DNA from: Planctomycetota bacterium
GTDB lineage: Bacteria > Planctomycetota > MHYJ01 > JACPRB01
Reading direction: 5' to 3'
Assembly: GCA_016200125.1 (NCBI GenBank)
Contig: JACQFK010000488.1
Coordinates: 1-9,786 of the forward strand
Length of the DNA stretch: 9,786 nt
The notes under the pieces were generated by a model. The model worked only from the letters and a program-made list of their open reading frames with translations. It did not search any database and was not told where the DNA came from. Position numbers and translations under genes: made by a program. Below, piece by piece: positions 1 to 6,908 of the stretch. How positions within the stretch are numbered: the stretch's first letter is position 1; each line of letters opens with the position of its first letter.

Positions 1-970
1 CCGTGAAGCGCGCCTTCGCAGGCTTCACCGCCACTGCGATGACGCCGTCCGTCACCACCCAGCGCGCCGCGCCGGTGGAGTCCACCAGCGCCTCGCCCGA
101 GTGGAGGCGGAGCCAGGGCGCCTGCTCGAGGGCGACGTAGGCCATCGACACCTGCGTGTTCTCGGTGAGGACCACGGGATGGCGGCCCTCGACCTGGAAG
201 CTCGCGGCCTTCTCGGCGGTCACGAGGTCCCCCTCGGAGAGGCGCGCCACGCCCGTCAGCCGTTCCTTCGCCTTCCCGCCCTTGCGGTTCACCGTGAGCG
301 TTCCGGTGATGTCGGTGATCTGCAGCTCCGAGAGCACGCGCGCCGTCACGGTGGCCGAAGGCGTCCGGGGCGCCTCGACCGGCTTGAGCTCCTCGGGCTT
401 GGGGACTTCGCGGACCACGGCCTCCGCGGCAGGCTCGGGCTCGATCTTCGGCTCGTCGTTCTTCGGGGGCAGCGGCTTCGGAAGCTCGGCGGTCTGCGGC
501 AGGATCAGGGGCTCCGGACGCGGCACCTCGCGCATCGGCGGCGCCTCGACGACGCGCGGCGGAGGCGGCGCGACCAGGGGTTCCCGCTGGACGATCTCGC
601 GCGATTCGGGGATACGCGCGGGCGGCTGCTTCGACATGAGCACGAGACCCACGAAGCCGGCGAGCAGCGCCGCGGCGATCAGGAGTCCGACGGGAGAAGC
701 TTTCGGACGCGGCGCCGCCGCCACGACGATGCGGCGCATGGGCCTCGGGGTCCGCTCGCGGTCGCCGCCGAGCGACTTCCTCAGCGCCGCGAGGGCCCGG
801 GACTCCCTGTCCGAGGGAACGCCCGCCTCTTCCCGGGGAAGCGACAGGATCGCGAGCGTACGGCGGCATTCGTCGCACTCCGAGCAGTGCTCGAGATAGC
901 GCGCCGAGTCGGCCGCGTCGAGCCGGCCGTCCGCGTAGGCCGCCGCCTGTTCCAGTCCGGGGCAGTTCAT
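1..970 (-). CDS. Zinc-finger anti-sigma factor with FecR-like domain (partial, C-terminus beyond left edge)
   Basis: A minus-strand reading frame opens at the ATG at 970 and stays open to the left edge, giving 323 residues without a stop. The N-terminus has the anti-sigma zinc-binding pattern: Cys3, then His28-x3-Cys32-x2-Cys35 (HCSECDEC). A single hydrophobic helix follows at about residues 94-112. Next is a proline-rich stretch (about 115-204, roughly 29% Pro, rich in KP/EP pairs), then a beta-rich FecR-like region from about 205 (ITGTLTVNRKG, LSEGDLVTAEKAASF, LRLHSGEALVDS). In this family the zinc finger holds the cognate ECF sigma factor at the inner membrane and the outer domain senses a signal. 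The gene lies 41 bp downstream of an ECF sigma gene on the same strand, so it is probably its partner. GAGAAG at 975-980 can serve as ribosome binding site. What FecR-like regions sense outside TonB-linked systems is mostly unknown; no TonB receptor is visible here. Confidence 0.85.
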   Translation of the reverse strand, partial: MNCPGLEQAAAYADGRLDAADSARYLEHCSECDECRRTLAILSLPREEAGVPSDRESRALAALRKSLGGDRERTPRPMRRIVVAAAPRPKASPVGLLIAAALLAGFVGLVLMSKQPPARIPESREIVQREPLVAPPPPRVVEAPPMREVPRPEPLILPQTAELPKPLPPKNDEPKIEPEPAAEAVVREVPKPEELKPVEAPRTPSATVTARVLSELQITDITGTLTVNRKGGKAKERLTGVARLSEGDLVTAEKAASFQVEGRHPVVLTENTQVSMAYVALEQAPWLRLHSGEALVDSTGAARWVVTDGVIAVAVKPAKARFT

Positions 971-1011
971 CTATCTTCTCGACACCGGGGTTCCGGGGCT
1001 TCGTACATTTT

Positions 1012-1575
1012 TCATGAGATCTCCTCGTGTTTCCGGAGCGATTCCTTGGCCCGGATGAGGAGGGGCGAGACGGAGTTCACGGGGATCCTCATGATTTCAG
1101 CGATCGACTTGTAGGACAGGCCGTCGAAATAGAACAGCTTGAGGATCAGCTTCTCCCGCGGCGGTATCTTCTCGAGCGCACGGTGGAGGCGCTCGCGCTC
1201 CTCGGCGTCGTCGGGCAGGAGGTCGCGGTCGGGCAGCTCCGCCGCGGCGGCATCGAGGGCCAGGTACTTGAGCGAGCCCTTCCGCTTCTCGGTACGGATG
1301 TAGTTGAGGGAGAAGCGCACCGTGACGCTCGTGACCCAGGTCCGGAAGCTGGACCGGCACTGGAAGAGCTTGAGGCGGTGGGCTTCCCGGTCGCAGAGGC
1401 CCAGGAGCACGCCCTGGTAGACGTTCTCGATGTCCTCCTCCTGGGCGGAACCGAGCACCCGGCGCAGGGTGAAGCGCGCCGCATCGTGGACGGAGGGGCC
1501 GTACTCCCGGACGAGGAGCTCCCAGGCCCCCGCCTCGCCGCGGATGCACCGGTCGATGAGCTGCCTCTCATCCAT
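1012..1575 (-). CDS. RNA polymerase sigma factor, ECF (sigma-70) family
   Basis: The product is 187 residues, the usual size for an ECF sigma factor. Region 2 spans about residues 4-100 and includes EEDIENVYQGVLLGL (region 2.1/2.2, core binding) and FRTWVTSVTVRFSLNYIR (2.3/2.4, -10 recognition). Region 4 is at about 126-182, with LEKIPPREKLILKLFYFDGLS followed by a helix-turn-helix ending LIRAKESLRK, which would read the -35 element. Regions 1.1 and 3 are absent, as expected for ECF factors. It would direct RNA polymerase to a small stress or envelope regulon. The gene lies between the CAP-domain gene (51 bp upstream) and the anti-sigma gene (41 bp downstream), all on one strand, so co-transcription is likely. 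GGTGG sits 3 nt before the ATG, a weak and close ribosome binding site. The exact ECF group cannot be assigned by eye. Confidence 0.93.
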   Translation of the reverse strand: MDERQLIDRCIRGEAGAWELLVREYGPSVHDAARFTLRRVLGSAQEEDIENVYQGVLLGLCDREAHRLKLFQCRSSFRTWVTSVTVRFSLNYIRTEKRKGSLKYLALDAAAAELPDRDLLPDDAEERERLHRALEKIPPREKLILKLFYFDGLSYKSIAEIMRIPVNSVSPLLIRAKESLRKHEEIS

Positions 1576-1626
1576 TGTCCACCCAGTGAACAGTACGGCG
1601 GGGGAAGAATCAAGGGGGAAGGGGAT

Positions 1627-2895
1627 TCACTTTCGTGTCGTGAAGGACCATTCCTTCTCGAGCCCCGAGAGGCGGTCCCGGAAGCGGGCGGAGTAGGTCG
1701 TCCCCGGCTTCAGCTTCTCCCGGGGGATCAGGCAGATCGTGCCCGGCTGGGGCCAGTCCTTGCGGGCCGGGGCGTCCGGCGTGGAGATCCAGCAGGCGAT
1801 CTCCGTTCCTCCGGTAAACAGCTGGATCTCGGCGTCGCAGCCCTTGCCTCGCCGCTCGGGGATCTGGATGGAGACGGGATAGCCGGCGCCCGAAACCTCG
1901 TCCGGCAGCGGATTGGGGTTCTCCCGGGCCCCCAGGCCGAACTCGAGGGGCACGTCCTCCTGACCGTTCACGGGGTAAACGATCGGAAACAGCTTCGGAT
2001 CGGTCCGGACCTCGCTGCCCCCGACGTCGATCACCAGGAATCCGAGCCCGTCCTTCCGGTTCGCCCAGCCCACGCCGATCTCGCCCACGGCCGGATTGAG
2101 CAGCGCGACCCGGTGATAGAGGGTCGCCAGAAGGCTGTCGACCGCATCCACCGGCGACTCCTGGGGGGAGTAGGGGCTGATGACCGACCGCCTGCCCGCG
2201 CGGGCGCCTTCCTCGGTGTAGCCGATCCCCTTCGGATCCTCCTCGTGGCCGCTGAGCCCGCGCGGTTCGTTCTTCGTGAGGTAGAGCGCATGGAGATCGC
2301 AGGCCTTCGACAGGCCCGGGACCGGCCTCGTGACGCCGAGACCCGCCTTGACCCGCTGCAGGTTGAGCGCCATCACCACGTCCTCGACGCGTGCGGGCGG
2401 CTTCGCGGACCGCGAGACCCGGTAGAGGACGTCGCCGTTCAGGTAGACCGTGAAGGAGGCCGCCGTCCGCTCCGCCCGCGTCTCGTACTCCGGGCCGCGG
2501 TAGATCTCGTAGTCGCTCTTGTCGCTCGAGACCTGCACGACGAATGATTTCTTTCCGTTGACGGTCTCCGTGAGCTTCTTGACCGAGGGCTGCACCTCGT
2601 CCAGGCGGACGGGCGGCCAGGAGATGGGCTTCGCGAGCGACCTCAGCGGGATCCGGAGCCGCTCCTCGCCGTCCACAGTCAGCACGATCTGCTTCCAGGG
2701 CTCGAAGGCGCCGAAAGTCTGCTTCGCCCGCTTTCCGGTGAAGTCGACCACGTCGACCTTGGCGTCCTTCCAGGGGCCGTCGTGGAGCACCTGGTCGTCG
2801 ACCCGGACCTTCGTGCCGTCGATGCGGACCCGTTTCTGGAAATCATCCGATTGAAGGAGCGCCGCCACGAGCAGGATCGCGCGAAAGGTCATCAT
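1627..2895 (-). CDS. Exported CAP/SCP-domain protein with C-terminal beta-sandwich domain
   Basis: The product is 422 residues starting with a short hydrophobic segment (FRAILLVAALLQ) that looks like a minimal signal peptide, so export is inferred. Residues about 20-165 are beta-rich and unrecognised. Residues about 172-294 resemble the CAP (SCP/PR-1) fold: a first helix MALNLQRVKAGLG, His217 in SGHEED, and the family's closing pattern LYHRVALLNPAVGEIGVGW with His261. The two histidines match the usual CAP cleft pair. Residues about 303-422 look like an Ig-like or Big_5-type domain, ending LKPGTTYSARF and EWSFTTRK. Bacterial CAP proteins are extracellular and mostly of unknown activity, so no reaction is assigned. 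Two Met codons are adjacent; AGGGTG sits better spaced for the second (2892), so the true start may be there. It is first of three same-strand genes with the sigma/anti-sigma pair. No clear promoter was found upstream of it. Confidence 0.85.
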   Translation of the reverse strand: MMTFRAILLVAALLQSDDFQKRVRIDGTKVRVDDQVLHDGPWKDAKVDVVDFTGKRAKQTFGAFEPWKQIVLTVDGEERLRIPLRSLAKPISWPPVRLDEVQPSVKKLTETVNGKKSFVVQVSSDKSDYEIYRGPEYETRAERTAASFTVYLNGDVLYRVSRSAKPPARVEDVVMALNLQRVKAGLGVTRPVPGLSKACDLHALYLTKNEPRGLSGHEEDPKGIGYTEEGARAGRRSVISPYSPQESPVDAVDSLLATLYHRVALLNPAVGEIGVGWANRKDGLGFLVIDVGGSEVRTDPKLFPIVYPVNGQEDVPLEFGLGARENPNPLPDEVSGAGYPVSIQIPERRGKGCDAEIQLFTGGTEIACWISTPDAPARKDWPQPGTICLIPREKLKPGTTYSARFRDRLSGLEKEWSFTTRK

Positions 2896-2938
2896 TCACC
2901 CTATTTGACGCCGCCGGGACCGTTTCCGGGATTTTCTC

Positions 2939-2966
2939 TTGATGGGTCTTCGTCTATTCTTATAAT
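2939..2966 (+). promoter_or_regulatory. Sigma70-type promoter for the etfBA operon, probably leaderless
   Basis: TTGATG at 2939-2944 (4 of 6 to TTGACA), a 16-bp spacer, and a perfect TATAAT at 2961-2966. The predicted transcription start is about 2973, only about four bases before the etfB ATG at 2977. No Shine-Dalgarno-like purine tract precedes that ATG (AATAACGCCTCTC), consistent with a leaderless or near-leaderless message. This is the most AT-rich patch in the 81-bp gap between the divergent CAP gene and etfB. The match is by eye. Confidence 0.7.
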
Positions 2967-2976
2967 AACGCCTCTC

Positions 2977-3732
2977 ATGAATCTGGTTGTCTGCCTCAAA
3001 CGCGTCCCCGATACCACCACGAAGCTCAAGATCGGCCCGGACGGAAAGTCCATCGATCCCCAGGGCGTCGAATGGGCGATCAGCCCCTACGACGAGCTGG
3101 CCATCGAACTGGCCCTGCGGCTGAAGGAGAAGGCGGGTGGGGAGACCGTGGGGATCACGGTGGACCCCGACGGCAACGACGTCGCCCTGCGCAAGGCGCT
3201 GGCGATCGGGCTCGACAAGGGCGTCATGATCAAGGGCGGGGGGAACTTCGACGGCTGGGCCACGGCCCAGGTGCTCGCCTCCGTCCTCAAGACCCGGAAG
3301 TTCGACGCGATCCTCTTCGGCAAGCAGGCCATCGACGACGACGCCTTCCAGGTGCCGACGATGGTGGCCCACCTTCTGGGACTGCCGCGCGTGAATGTCT
3401 GCACTTCGTTCGAGGTCGACGGCGCGAAGGCCCGCTGCAAGCGGCAGATCGAGGGGGGCGAGGAGTCGATCGAGGTGTCGCTGCCCTGCGTGATCTCAAT
3501 CCAGAAAGGCGTCAACGGCATCCACGACAAGCGGTTCCCGTCGATGAAGGGCATCATGGCGGCGAAGTCGAAGCCGGTGGAGTCGGTCGCCGCTCCCGCG
3601 GTCGAGTCGTCGATGGAGGTCCTCAAGCTCGAGAATCCGCCCGAGCGCCCGCCCGGCAAGATCGTCGGCAAGGGCGTGGAGGCGGTCCCCGAGCTGGTGC
3701 GCCTTCTGAAGGAAGAGGCGAAAGTCCTCTGA
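2977..3732 (+). CDS. etfB: Electron transfer flavoprotein subunit beta
   Basis: The product is 251 residues, the normal EtfB length. It begins MNLVVCLKRVPDTTTKLKIG, the family N-terminus. Other family features are ISPYDELAIELALRLKE (about 35-51), the DVALRKALAIGLDKG segment (68-82), GKQAIDDD (115-122) in the nucleotide-binding core, and a C-terminal FPSMKGIMAAKSKP (187-200) near the loop that recognises partner dehydrogenases. With EtfA it forms a soluble heterodimer that takes electrons from acyl-CoA and other flavin dehydrogenases; the beta subunit usually holds AMP. The ATG at 2977 was chosen because homology begins there, although the frame is open further upstream to 2782 inside the divergent gene. 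Its TGA overlaps the etfA ATG by one base, so translation is likely coupled. No dehydrogenase or ETF:quinone oxidoreductase lies in the window, so the physiological partner is unknown. Confidence 0.96.
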   Translation: MNLVVCLKRVPDTTTKLKIGPDGKSIDPQGVEWAISPYDELAIELALRLKEKAGGETVGITVDPDGNDVALRKALAIGLDKGVMIKGGGNFDGWATAQVLASVLKTRKFDAILFGKQAIDDDAFQVPTMVAHLLGLPRVNVCTSFEVDGAKARCKRQIEGGEESIEVSLPCVISIQKGVNGIHDKRFPSMKGIMAAKSKPVESVAAPAVESSMEVLKLENPPERPPGKIVGKGVEAVPELVRLLKEEAKVL

Positions 3733-4706
3733 TGAACCTTCTCGTCTTCGCGGAAGTACGGGACGGAAAACTCAAGAAATCGAGCCTGGAGACGCTCTCG
3801 GAAGCGGTCCGGCTCGCCAAGCCGCTGGGGAGCAAGGTCGGCGTGGCCCTGGTGGGAGAGGGGATCAAGGCCCACGCGGAGACGCTGGGCCGCTACGGCG
3901 CCGCGCAGGTGTTCGCGGTCGACTCGCCCCGCCTCAAGTTCTATGCGTCCGAGGCGTATGCGAAAGCCGTGGTCGACGCCCACAAGAAGCTGGGCTCGGG
4001 CGCCATCCTGATGGCCGCCACGTCGATGGGCCGGGACCTGGCCGGAGGCGTGGCCGCGCTGCTCGGGACGGGCGCGGCGACCGACTGCACTGGCCTGAAG
4101 ATCGAGGGCGGCAAGATCACGGCGCGCCGCCCGGTCTACTCGGGAAAATCGTACGCGACGGTGGGGTTCAAGAAGGCGCCCGCGGTCCTTTCGCTGCGCC
4201 CCAACGTGTTTGCCGCGCAGGAGAGCGGCGGGTCGGCCGCGGTGGAGGACCTGGCCGTCGCCTTCGACGACGCCGACTTCCGGTCGGCGGTGAAGGAGGT
4301 CGCGGCCACGGCGCAGGGGAAGGTCGAGCTCACGGAAGCCTCGACCATCGTCTCGGGCGGCCGCGGGCTCCAGGCTCCGGAGAATTTCAAGGTGCGGGAC
4401 GACCTGGCGGCCGTGCTGGGCGCCGCGGTGGGCGCCTCCCGCGCGGTGGTGGACAACGGCTGGCGCCCCCACTCGGAGCAGGTGGGCCAGACGGGAAAGA
4501 CCGTCTCCCCGAACCTCTACGTCGCCCTCGGCATCTCCGGCGCGATCCAGCACCTCGCCGGCATGAGGACCTCCAAGGTCATCGTGGCCATCAACAAGGA
4601 CCCCGACGCACCGATCTTCAAGGCCGCGACCTACGGCATCGTGGGCGACGCGCTGGAGGTCGTCCCGGTGCTCATCCAGAATTTAAAGAAGGTGCTGGCA
4701 CAATAA
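3732..4706 (+). CDS. etfA: Electron transfer flavoprotein subunit alpha
   Basis: The product is 324 residues, typical for EtfA. Residues 1 to about 195 form the alpha/beta N-terminal domain ([20 protein letters not shown] at the start). The C-terminal FAD domain is well conserved: VSGGRGL (207-213), [11 protein letters not shown] (234-244), [14 protein letters not shown] (250-263), [12 protein letters not shown] (267-278) and [11 protein letters not shown] (286-296). These residues bind the FAD that carries electrons in the EtfAB dimer. The start ATG shares its A with the TGA of etfB; AGGAAGAGG at 3710-3718 inside the end of etfB is a plausible though distant ribosome binding site. The stop TAA is followed at once by the ATG of the next gene, so all three are probably one operon. 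The sequence looks like ordinary ETF with all motifs intact, not obviously a bifurcating type. Confidence 0.97.
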   Translation: MNLLVFAEVRDGKLKKSSLETLSEAVRLAKPLGSKVGVALVGEGIKAHAETLGRYGAAQVFAVDSPRLKFYASEAYAKAVVDAHKKLGSGAILMAATSMGRDLAGGVAALLGTGAATDCTGLKIEGGKITARRPVYSGKSYATVGFKKAPAVLSLRPNVFAAQESGGSAAVEDLAVAFDDADFRSAVKEVAATAQGKVELTEASTIVSGGRGLQAPENFKVRDDLAAVLGAAVGASRAVVDNGWRPHSEQVGQTGKTVSPNLYVALGISGAIQHLAGMRTSKVIVAINKDPDAPIFKAATYGIVGDALEVVPVLIQNLKKVLAQ

Positions 4707-6599
4707 ATGGACCATACAAAGCGCCTCGAAAAGCTCGAGAAGGACTTTTTCAAGGAGTGGCTCCATCGCAACCCGCTCCTGGGGACCGCGCTCGGCTTCC
4801 ACGACGAGTACGACGACAAGATGTCCGACGGCTCGCTCGAGCGGCAGCTCGACGACATCAAGTTCCTCCAGCACACGCTGGCCGAGTTCGAGAAGTTCGA
4901 CCCCAAGAAGCTGCCGCCGCTCCAGCAGGTGAGCCGGGACTTCGCGATCCACCTCCTCAAGAACTGGATCTTCGACCGCGACGTGCTGCGGTTCTGGGAG
5001 ACGCAGCCCGAGGCGCCGCAGGTCCTCGGCCACTCGATCTTCCAGATCCTCTCCCGCAACTACGCGCCGCTGGGGCAGCGGATGCGCGCGATCATGAAGC
5101 GGCTGGAGAAGATGCCCAAGTACATCGACCAGTCGCGCTCGCGCCTGCGGACGCCGGTGAAGCAGTTCGTCGAGATCGAGCTCGAGACGATCACCCGGTT
5201 GCCGGGCTTCTTCAACCTCCTCAAGGACATCGGCCGCGAGCACCTGCCCGCGACCCCGCAGCGCGACCTGAACCGCCTCATCGACCAGACGCAGAACGCC
5301 CTCGAACGCTACAGCGACTGGCTGATCGTCGACGTCCTCCCCGACTGCCGCGAGCAGTACGCCATCGGCGAGGACCGCTACAAGAAGCTCCTCCAGGTGC
5401 GCGGGCTGGACGTCTCGCCCGGCCACATCGCCTCTCTGGCCGAGTCCGAGATCGACAAGATCAAGGAGCGCCAGAAGGAGGTCTCCCGCGCGATCAAGCG
5501 GAAGGTGCCCCTCGAAGACATCCGCGACATGATCAAGCAGCAGCACGCCGAGAATTTCGACGGCGTGCTCCGCTTCGTGCGCGAGTCGGTGCAGAAGACC
5601 CGCCAGTTCGTCAACCGCTCGAAGTACGCGCAGTTCCCCGAGGGCGAGCAGCTCTACGTGATCGAGACGCCCTCCTTCCTGCGCCACTTCCTCCCCTTCG
5701 GCGGCACCTGGGCGCCCGCGCGCTTCGAGGCGAAGCAGGACGGCTACCTGTTCGTCACGCCGGGCGACTGCGACAGCGACAAGCTCAAGGAGCACAACTA
5801 CGCCTCGCTCTCGAGCCTGGCGATCCGCGAGGGCTACCCGGGCCGCTACCTCCAGACCTCGTGGGCGACGCGTCACGCGTCGATGCCCCGCCTGATCTAC
5901 GAGGATCCCGCCACGGCGGGCGGCTGGGCCCTCTACTGCGAAGAGCGGGCCAAGGAGATGGGCCACGACGACACGCCGCCCTCGCGCTTCATGCAGCTCC
6001 AGTCCATGATTCTCTCGTCCGTGCGCGTGATGATCGACGCGAAGATCTCGACGGGCAAGATGACCTACCAGCAGTCGATCGAAGGGCTGATCGACCATCT
6101 CGGGATGGACCGCGTCTGCGCCGAGGCCGAGACGCGCCGTTACGTGGTGCAGCCCGGCGTCCCCACGCTCCACTGGTGGGGCCGCGAGAAGATGAAGGAG
6201 CTGCGGAAGTGGGCCAAGGACCGGATGGAGACCCGCTACAGCGACACCTTCTTCCATATGACGGTCCTCCATGCCGGGGCCCTGCCGCCGCCGCTGCTCA
6301 AGCGGGAGCTCGAGATCCGGATCGCCGATGAACTGCGCCGTCCGCCCGACGAGCACCCGCACAAGAAGGACGACAAGAAGCATCATCCGCCCGCCGCGGC
6401 CCACGCCCCGGCGGCGAAGGCCGTAAGGCCGGCCAAGCCCGTCAAGGCGAAGCCCAAGCCCAAATCCAAACCGAAGAAGAAGCCCGCGCCCAAGAAGAAA
6501 AAGCCGGCGGCCCGGCCCAAGCCTTCCAGGAAGAAGTCCCGGCCCGCGCCGAAGAAGAAGAATTCGAAGCCGGCGAAGAAGGCGAAGAAAAAGCGCTAG
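4707..6599 (+). CDS. DUF885-like protein, probable inactive metallopeptidase, with histone H1-like basic tail
   Basis: The product is 630 residues. The body (about 1-545) is mostly helical and resembles the DUF885 family: an N-terminal stretch with NPLLGTALGFHDEYDD, a mid-region PEGEQLYVIETPSFLR, and a C-terminal LSSLAIREGYPGRYLQTSWA followed by GGWALYCEERAKEMG. Typical DUF885 proteins carry HExxPGH and EGWALY here, a likely zinc site. In this protein the histidines are Arg374 and Arg380 and the glutamate is Gly405, so metal binding and peptidase activity are probably lost, although Glu375 remains. No signal peptide is visible, so it is likely cytoplasmic, unlike many DUF885 members. Residues about 545-630 are almost entirely Lys, Pro, Ala and Arg. 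The ATG directly follows the etfA stop; AAGGTG near 4689 is a possible ribosome binding site. It ends exactly where the convergent gene on the other strand ends. The family call is moderately secure; the function is unknown. Confidence 0.8.
   Translation: MDHTKRLEKLEKDFFKEWLHRNPLLGTALGFHDEYDDKMSDGSLERQLDDIKFLQHTLAEFEKFDPKKLPPLQQVSRDFAIHLLKNWIFDRDVLRFWETQPEAPQVLGHSIFQILSRNYAPLGQRMRAIMKRLEKMPKYIDQSRSRLRTPVKQFVEIELETITRLPGFFNLLKDIGREHLPATPQRDLNRLIDQTQNALERYSDWLIVDVLPDCREQYAIGEDRYKKLLQVRGLDVSPGHIASLAESEIDKIKERQKEVSRAIKRKVPLEDIRDMIKQQHAENFDGVLRFVRESVQKTRQFVNRSKYAQFPEGEQLYVIETPSFLRHFLPFGGTWAPARFEAKQDGYLFVTPGDCDSDKLKEHNYASLSSLAIREGYPGRYLQTSWATRHASMPRLIYEDPATAGGWALYCEERAKEMGHDDTPPSRFMQLQSMILSSVRVMIDAKISTGKMTYQQSIEGLIDHLGMDRVCAEAETRRYVVQPGVPTLHWWGREKMKELRKWAKDRMETRYSDTFFHMTVLHAGALPPPLLKRELEIRIADELRRPPDEHPHKKDDKKHHPPAAAHAPAAKAVRPAKPVKAKPKPKSKPKKKPAPKKKKPAARPKPSRKKSRPAPKKKNSKPAKKAKKKR
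6351..6596 (+). repeat. Low-complexity Lys/Pro/Ala codon tract (histone H1-like tail)
   Basis: The 3' end of the DUF885-like gene is built from imperfect repeats of AAG, CCC/CCG, AAA and GCG codons encoding short units such as KPKPKSKPKKK and APKKKK. There is no exact period. The reading frame stays open to the TAG at 6597, so the tract is coding. Such tracts expand and contract readily and resemble the tails of bacterial H1-like proteins such as AlgP. Confidence 0.75.
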
Positions 6600-6905
6600 T
6601 CAGGACTTCTTCCAGCAGATGAAGCGGGCATTCTCCGCCGAGCCCATCGCCTCGATTACTTTTCCGTTGTCGAAGCCGGGAAGCGCCTGGAGCCGGCTCA
6701 GGAGCGCGTCGCACTGCAGGTCCTCCTGGGATACGAGGCAGCCCGTTCCGTTCTCGCCGACCAGCACGTAGAAGACGTCCTCGACGCAGGGCCCCCGGTC
6801 CGGGGTGATGATCTGGACCTCGGCCAGATCCTTCCAGGCCACCTCCTCGATCTTTCCGCCGCCGAGGTCGCGGCGGACGCCGAGATCGTCGATGACGATG
6901 CTCAT
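6600..6905 (-). CDS. Conserved-looking small protein of unknown function (101 aa)
   Basis: The product is a 101-residue soluble protein with no signal peptide or membrane helix. It begins MSIVIDDLGVRRDLGGGKIEE and then has WKDLAEVQIITPDRGP, VEDVFYVLVGENG, LLSRLQALPGFDNGKVIEAMG and a terminal ARFICWKKS. The pattern (short beta strands with a WxDL turn, then LxxLPGFDNxxVIxAMGSxENAxFxCW) recalls small uncharacterised bacterial proteins I have seen, but I cannot name the family or a function. It has four cysteines (40, 56, 65, 97), not arranged as a zinc finger. A good ribosome binding site, GAGGTG at 6910-6915, lies 4 nt before the ATG and overlaps the end of the HD-protein gene, whose stop is 3 bp upstream. 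It is therefore probably the last gene of the TetR operon. Its stop codon abuts the convergent DUF885-like gene. Confidence 0.8.
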   Translation of the reverse strand: MSIVIDDLGVRRDLGGGKIEEVAWKDLAEVQIITPDRGPCVEDVFYVLVGENGTGCLVSQEDLQCDALLSRLQALPGFDNGKVIEAMGSAENARFICWKKS

Positions 6906-6908
6906 GGT

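Noticed and set aside
975..997. GGAACC on the minus strand in the sigma/anti-sigma gap, like an ECF -35 element
   Set aside because: No matching ECF -10 element 15-17 bp downstream, and the spacer would run into the ribosome binding site.
967..1008. A 13-codon minus-strand ORF in the sigma/anti-sigma gap, ending in an ATGA overlap with the anti-sigma start
   Set aside because: Could couple translation, but its ATG has no ribosome binding site and 13 codons can occur by chance.
101..1114. Plus-strand open frames across the left edge
   Set aside because: They are antisense to the zinc-finger anti-sigma gene, which runs off the edge and has clear Cys/His, membrane and FecR-like features.
1576..1626. 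TTGATT on the minus strand just before the sigma gene, as a possible internal promoter
   Set aside because: No acceptable -10 box at 16-18 bp spacing was found; readthrough from the CAP gene is simpler.
1027..2547. Long plus-strand open frame of 506 codons
   Set aside because: It is antisense to both the sigma factor and the CAP gene, whose families are recognisable. Its product is Arg/Gly/Leu-rich with no domain, as expected for a GC-rich shadow frame.
2896..2932. GGAAAC and GTCAAAT upstream of the CAP gene, like an ECF promoter
   Set aside because: The spacing is about 12 bp, too short for an ECF promoter, so autoregulation by the sigma is not supported from sequence.
2782..2976. Upstream extension of etfB in the same frame
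   Set aside because: It overlaps the divergent CAP gene and the predicted promoter; EtfB homology starts at the ATG at 2977.
3087..4553. Minus-strand open frame of 488 codons
   Set aside because: Antisense to etfB and etfA, both of which have clear motifs.
4757..6331. Plus-strand open frame of 524 codons
   Set aside because: Same strand but shifted frame inside the DUF885-like gene; Arg/Ala/Pro-rich with no recognisable domain.
4683..6404. Minus-strand open frame of 573 codons
   Set aside because: Antisense to the DUF885-like gene. The product is Leu/Arg/Val/Asp low-complexity sequence mirroring the sense codons; no ribosome binding site or family match.
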